Assembly: GCF_002005205.3 (NCBI RefSeq)
Contig: NZ_CP019701.2
Coordinates: 558,001 to 622,000, forward strand
Direction of reading: 5' to 3'
Source of the DNA: Rhizobium rhizogenes
GTDB taxonomy: Bacteria > Pseudomonadota > Alphaproteobacteria > Rhizobiales > Rhizobiaceae
Length of the DNA: 64,000 bases
Part shown: positions 60,454 through 64,000 of the stretch, in pieces
Layout of the letters: each line of letters begins with the position of its first letter
Position numbering within the stretch: the stretch's first letter is position 1
Made by a program: the position numbers and the translations under genes
Notes under the pieces: generated by a model
The model's input: the letters and a program-made list of their open reading frames with translations, nothing else
The model's database searches: none
Told to the model about the DNA's origin: nothing

Positions 60454-61293
60454 ATGACAGGCAAGATACTCGTAATCGGTTCCACCGGCACCATCGGCAC
60501 GCCGCTGGTCAAGGCACTTCTGGCAAAGGGTGAAAGCGTCAAGGCTGCCTCGCGCAGCGGCAAGGCGGCAGATGGCGCCGAAGGGGTGCGTTTCGATTAT
60601 ACCGACCGAGCAACTTACGCCTATGCATTCGACGGCGTGGACCGGCTGTTCCTGATCCTGGCGGGCGGGCGTCTGGATGCCATCGACGCTTTGACGCCCG
60701 TTGTCGAGGAGGCGGCGCGTCGCAAGGTGAAGATCGTTTTCCTCAGCGTCCTCGGTGTCGATGCCGACGATTCCATTCCCTATCGCCAGATCGAACTGAA
60801 GATCATCGCGGCGGGTACGCCTTACGTCATCCTGCGCCCCAACTGGTTTGCGGATAATTTTCACAGCTACTGGAAGGCCGGGATTGAACATGGCCAGATC
60901 GCCGTGCCGGCCGGCGAGGGCAAGTCGAGCTTCATCGACGTGCGCGATATCGCCGACAGCGCGGCCGCCGCGCTGACCTCCGACGCTTTTAATGGCAGGG
61001 CCCTCAACCTGACCGGGCCGAAGGCCTTCGGTTACGGCGAAGCGGCCGCGGTGATTTCAAAGGCGATCGGCAAGCCGGTGTCTTATGCCGCCGTTTCGGA
61101 TGAGGTCTTCATCGGCATCCTCACCGGTGCGGGTGTGCCGAAGGATTACGCCTCTTTCCTCGCCTCGATCTTTTATCCCGTGCGTGAAGGCTGGACAGCG
61201 GTGGTGACCGGCGATGTCGAGACCCTGACCGGCCACGCGCCGCGCTCGCTGGAAACCTATGTGGCCGACCATCTGGACGCGCTGAAAGGCTGA
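60454..61293 (+). CDS. NmrA-like NAD(P)-binding oxidoreductase
   Basis: A 279-residue atypical short-chain dehydrogenase. The nucleotide motif is ILVIGSTGTIGTPLVKALLA, followed by KAASRSGK, which suggests NADP. LRPNWFADNFHSYWKAGIEH takes the place of the YxxxK site, so it may be a redox sensor or quinone/azo reductase of the NmrA (SDR-a5) group rather than a true dehydrogenase. AAGGAGATTTGAG precedes the ATG. It is under likely control of the divergent HxlR protein. Confidence 0.87.
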   Translation: MTGKILVIGSTGTIGTPLVKALLAKGESVKAASRSGKAADGAEGVRFDYTDRATYAYAFDGVDRLFLILAGGRLDAIDALTPVVEEAARRKVKIVFLSVLGVDADDSIPYRQIELKIIAAGTPYVILRPNWFADNFHSYWKAGIEHGQIAVPAGEGKSSFIDVRDIADSAAAALTSDAFNGRALNLTGPKAFGYGEAAAVISKAIGKPVSYAAVSDEVFIGILTGAGVPKDYASFLASIFYPVREGWTAVVTGDVETLTGHAPRSLETYVADHLDALKG

Positions 61294-61320
61294 CGCCGGC
61301 AAGCGATACGCCCGTCGCGC

Positions 61321-62985
61321 TCACGCCGGATCGGTGGAGCCGCGGCGGGCCTTGAAGAACATCTTCAGCCGCTGGATCTCCTCGGCGCTCCAGCCGCCGG
61401 GCTGCGTCACCTCCATCCATGCATCGATGTAATGTTCCGGCGCATAGACATGGCCGTAACCGATCGGTGCGGTGGTGGCGGCGGCGACATCGAGACCGAG
61501 CTGCAGCAGTGTCACCACCGGGAACCAGCGGAACGACGTGGAAACGTCAGGCCCGTGATGTGCCATCCACTCCGGACGCCGGTAGAGCGAAGCGGTTTCG
61601 AAGAAGGTGATCGGGTCGCTCGCATATTGCAGATAGACGATCCGCATCGGCCCCCATTTCGCATCGGGCATATGGGCGGTGGTATATTGGTTGGCAAAAC
61701 GGATGACGGAGGAATCGCGGAAACGCGGCAGCCATGCCGGTGTGCCCTCAACCCGGCCATTGGTGGCCATGCGCCATGTGGGGCTGGAGAACGGCGGGCC
61801 GCTCCACAGCGCGCCCTGGAACGGGTCGGACAGCACGTCGTAAAGATCGGAGGATTTCTGCGAATTGAGCGAACCGAGGCTCAACCCATGCAGATAAAGC
61901 TTCGGCCGGGTTTCCTTCGGCAGAGTGGTCCAATAGGCGTAGACAGCCTGAAACAGCGCCCGCGCCGTTTCCACACCGTAGTCAGGCTCGGTCAGCAGCG
62001 CGATCCAGCTGGAAAGATAGGAATATTGCACGGCGACGCTCGCAACATTGCCGTCATGCAGATATTCGACCGTGTCAAGCGCTTCGGGATCGATCCAGCC
62101 AGTGCCGGTCGGGATGACGACCAGCAGAACCTTGCGTTCGAAACCGCCGACCCGCTTCAGTTCGTCCAGCGCCAGTTTGGCTCTTGCTTCGGGTGTCGCT
62201 GCTGAATTCAGGCCGGCATAGACCCGGAGCGGTTCGCTGGCCGGACGGTGGGTGAAGGCGGTGATTTCCTGCGCTTCAGGCCCGCCTGCCACGAATTCCC
62301 GTCCGCGGCGGCCAAGCGATTCCCATGTCATGAGCGAAGCGCTGCTGCCGGTCTTCAGTGGATCGGAGGGGCGCGGCACGTCAGGCTCGATCAGCGCATC
62401 CACCTGTTTCAGCGAGGAATCGGCAAATTTCAGGCCGATATCGAAGATCAGGCCATTGAGCAGCATCCATGACAGCACGATGGCAGCGGCAATGCCGAGA
62501 ACATTGGCGAGCCGGCGCGGCAGGAAATGCCGGCTGCGCGCGGCAAAGAACCGGCGGATAAGCTGGAAGAGCCGGCCGGCGCCGATGAGCACTGCGGCGA
62601 CCAGCACCGCGATGCCGCCGGTCTTGGTCGGATGGGCGCTTGGCAGCGGATCGAGTTCCATCAGCACGCGGATGGAATTCTGCCAGTCCTTCGCCTGCCA
62701 CAAAAACGCAATGGCCGTGATGGCGGCAGCAAGCGCGATGAGAAAACGAACGCCGCGGACATTGTGGCGCGAGGGTTCGGGCAGTTCCAGATAGGCCCAG
62801 ACGGCGTGCAGGGCGACACCGATCAGATAACCGATGGCAAAGGAAAACCCGCACAGAACCCCCTGCATCAGCCATGTGCGTGGCAGAAGCGAGGGGGTGA
62901 GCGAAGCGCAGAACAGGACCGTGCCGAAGACGATGCCGGTTGCCGAAAGACCCGCAAACAACCGCCCAACCCATTGTTTCACCAA
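61321..62985 (-). CDS. Membrane alpha/beta hydrolase (DUF2319/Abhydrolase_9 type)
   Basis: A 554-residue protein. The first 200 residues contain four or so membrane helices (LSATGIVFGTVLFCASLTPS, LIALAAAITAIAFLWQ, VLVAAVLIGAGRLFQLI, VLGIAAAIVLSWMLLNGL). The rest is a soluble alpha/beta hydrolase domain with the nucleophile elbow YLHGLSLGSLNSQ. LPRTWLMQGVLCGFSFAIGY at the start is typical of the family. Substrate is unknown, possibly lipid or ester. The ATG at 62985 begins the first helix. It is convergent with the NmrA-type gene. Confidence 0.85.
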   Translation of the reverse strand: MVKQWVGRLFAGLSATGIVFGTVLFCASLTPSLLPRTWLMQGVLCGFSFAIGYLIGVALHAVWAYLELPEPSRHNVRGVRFLIALAAAITAIAFLWQAKDWQNSIRVLMELDPLPSAHPTKTGGIAVLVAAVLIGAGRLFQLIRRFFAARSRHFLPRRLANVLGIAAAIVLSWMLLNGLIFDIGLKFADSSLKQVDALIEPDVPRPSDPLKTGSSASLMTWESLGRRGREFVAGGPEAQEITAFTHRPASEPLRVYAGLNSAATPEARAKLALDELKRVGGFERKVLLVVIPTGTGWIDPEALDTVEYLHDGNVASVAVQYSYLSSWIALLTEPDYGVETARALFQAVYAYWTTLPKETRPKLYLHGLSLGSLNSQKSSDLYDVLSDPFQGALWSGPPFSSPTWRMATNGRVEGTPAWLPRFRDSSVIRFANQYTTAHMPDAKWGPMRIVYLQYASDPITFFETASLYRRPEWMAHHGPDVSTSFRWFPVVTLLQLGLDVAAATTAPIGYGHVYAPEHYIDAWMEVTQPGGWSAEEIQRLKMFFKARRGSTDPA

Positions 62986-63390
62986 CTTGACTTGCCCCTT
63001 CTGCTCACTGCCTGACGCGGAGTGTAATATGCGGCGGGCGAGGGTGCAAATCCTGTTGGCAGGATAAAAATCACCAAAATAGGAAAATAATCCTTTACAC
63101 CGTGACGGTGGTTTGGTAGTGTTTGGCTACAGTCGGAGATTTGCGGCTGACGGCAGAGGCCGGTTCGAAGGGTTGCCTTCGGGTTTGATTGCAAACGTCC
63201 GGCAATTCTCGATGTCATCCTCGCCCTTGAGGCGAGGATCCATAACCGCCGAAGACGTGGATCCTCGGGTCAAGCCCGAGGACGACGACGGAGCTTGAGG
63301 CTTGCCTGCAATTTGAACCCGTTCCGTGTGGCATTTCCACCAGCCGGTGCGTCCTATCGCATTCACATTATTTTCTCTCAGGCCGACCCC
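62986..63390. other. Intergenic gap with a palindromic repeat
   Basis: This stretch has no gene. The part 63050-63110 is AT-richer and may contain promoters. A repeat pair lies at 63214-63289: GTCATCCTCGCCCTTGAGGC is followed by GATCCATAACCGCCGAAGAC and the near-mirror GTGGATCCTCGGGTCAAGCC. It belongs to the same broad class of palindromic elements as family A, with different arms. Confidence 0.6.
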
Positions 63391-63918
63391 ATGACGAATT
63401 CTGACACTTGCGACCCGGCGCTCTACAGCGCGTGGCCAGAGCGGCCTGCCTATGTCGGTGACGACATGCCGGATACCGCGCCTGAGACAAAGTCGCGGGC
63501 CGACAAGCTGGCTGCCGAGGATGCGGCGCGTAACGGCCAGCTAAGGCAGATGCTGAACGAGATGACGGAAGAGATGCGGGATCAGTTCCACCTGTACCGC
63601 ACCCTGCGGCAGGAGAGCGAGGCGGCCCTGTTGGGGGCTGCGGATGATGCTCCCGGCAAACAGGCGCGTGCCGATGTGAAGGCTGCGACGGATCAGCTTT
63701 CGCTGATCGTGCGCACGCTGGAGCGCATCGACGCCCTGCAACGGGTGCTGGTGGAAGAGAGGGAAGCGCTTGCCGCTGAGGACGAAACCGGTGCCGAGGA
63801 TTACGAGGCCGCAGTGGCGCATTTCCTGAGGCGCATCGACGAACTGGCCGACCAGAAATGCCGCGCCAAGCTGGAGGCGACGCTGACACCGGTTGCATCC
63901 GGGGAACCTGATGCATGA
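63391..63918 (+). CDS. Coiled-coil protein, possible small terminase or packaging factor
   Basis: A 175-residue hydrophilic helical protein with long coiled-coil segments (SRADKLAAEDAARNGQLRQM, KQARADVKAATDQLSLIVRT, LERIDALQRVLVEEREALAA). It has no enzymatic motif. The TGA stop overlaps the ATG of the next gene (ATGA). A helical DNA-binding-like protein that precedes a coupled gene is typical of small terminase subunits at the head of phage or gene-transfer-agent clusters, but this is an inference from layout alone. The start ATG at 63391 has no strong ribosome site. Confidence 0.5.
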   Translation: MTNSDTCDPALYSAWPERPAYVGDDMPDTAPETKSRADKLAAEDAARNGQLRQMLNEMTEEMRDQFHLYRTLRQESEAALLGAADDAPGKQARADVKAATDQLSLIVRTLERIDALQRVLVEEREALAAEDETGAEDYEAAVAHFLRRIDELADQKCRAKLEATLTPVASGEPDA

Positions 63919-64000
63919 CGGAGCTTTCGCCCGACCCTCATATCAAGGATCAGGTCTTTGCCCTTTCGCGCGACTGGCGTTTCCTTGGCAACCTGCCGCA
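63915..64000 (+). CDS. Start of an unidentified gene, cut by the window end
   Basis: Only 28 codons are visible (MTELSPDPHIKDQVFALSRD, then WRFLGNLP). The 'RDWRFL' segment resembles the run-in of some large terminase subunits, which would fit the previous gene, but the ATPase motifs lie beyond the window. The ATG overlaps the stop of the coiled-coil gene by four bases, so the two belong to one operon. Confidence 0.4.
   Translation, partial: MTELSPDPHIKDQVFALSRDWRFLGNLP

Overview
The window is high-GC chromosomal DNA of the Agrobacterium/Rhizobium group, most likely a member of the Agrobacterium tumefaciens complex. The strongest evidence is a Cys2His2 zinc-finger protein at 28793-29221 that I recognise as Ros of A. 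tumefaciens. Five genes downstream lies a membrane histidine kinase that fits DivJ of the same species. Supporting signs are rhizobial DUF families (DUF930, DUF1491, DUF2336, DUF5330, DUF6456), a copA-cueR-copZ copper operon, a dmeR-dmeF nickel/cobalt operon and three families of large palindromic intergenic repeats. No rRNA, tRNA gene, CRISPR array or complete insertion sequence was seen.

Layout. 1-7.1 kb: the end of a probable cytochrome c gene; a cobalamin riboswitch driving cbtB-cbtA plus an unknown gene; DJ-1/PfpI and GNAT proteins; a proline iminopeptidase; a MerR regulator; and dmeR-dmeF behind a long perfect dyad operator. 7.2-20.5 kb: a quaternary-amine ABC transporter, oligopeptidase B, a DapA-like aldolase, a polysaccharide deacetylase, Ada, an AI-2E-type exporter, a VOC protein, a universal stress protein and a DksA-like protein. 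20.7-28.4 kb: a hemolysin-III protein, MsrB and a complete seven-gene mrpABCDEFG cation/proton antiporter operon. 28.4-36.4 kb: a cell-cycle and regulatory block with ros, a DnaA-domain-IV-like protein, DUF6456, SufE, the DivJ-like kinase, a peptidoglycan-binding protein, DUF1491 and DUF2336. 36.7-47.2 kb: a DUF1254/DUF1214 pair, an M20 peptidase, divergent argO/argP, a class A PBP, a class D beta-lactamase, and a RelB/YafQ toxin-antitoxin pair whose toxin gene is frameshifted. 47.3-51.3 kb: copA-cueR-copZ behind a CueR-type promoter, followed by parDE. 51.3-64 kb: an MFS transporter, a GH32 enzyme, SelO, a lysine-dehydrogenase-like enzyme with a divergent Lrp regulator, a low-GC acetyltransferase patch, an HxlR/NmrA pair, a membrane alpha/beta hydrolase, and two overlapping genes that may open a phage or gene-transfer-agent cluster.

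Several units handle metals and ions: cobalt import under B12 control (cbtBA), cobalt/nickel export (dmeRF), copper export (copA-cueR-copZ) and sodium/proton exchange (mrp). A second theme is envelope and cell-cycle work: DivJ, PBP1, the deacetylase, the peptidoglycan-binding protein, and two exact TTAA-N7-TTAAC CtrA-type boxes at 7051 and 36702.

I did not find a clearly new multi-gene system. The observations most worth following are the six-A frameshift in the yafQ-like toxin gene (46183-46188), a sequence inside copA that matches the 3' end of a tRNA in antisense (49151-49182), a 240-bp near-perfect inverted repeat after ada, and the uncharacterised third gene of the cobalamin-controlled operon.
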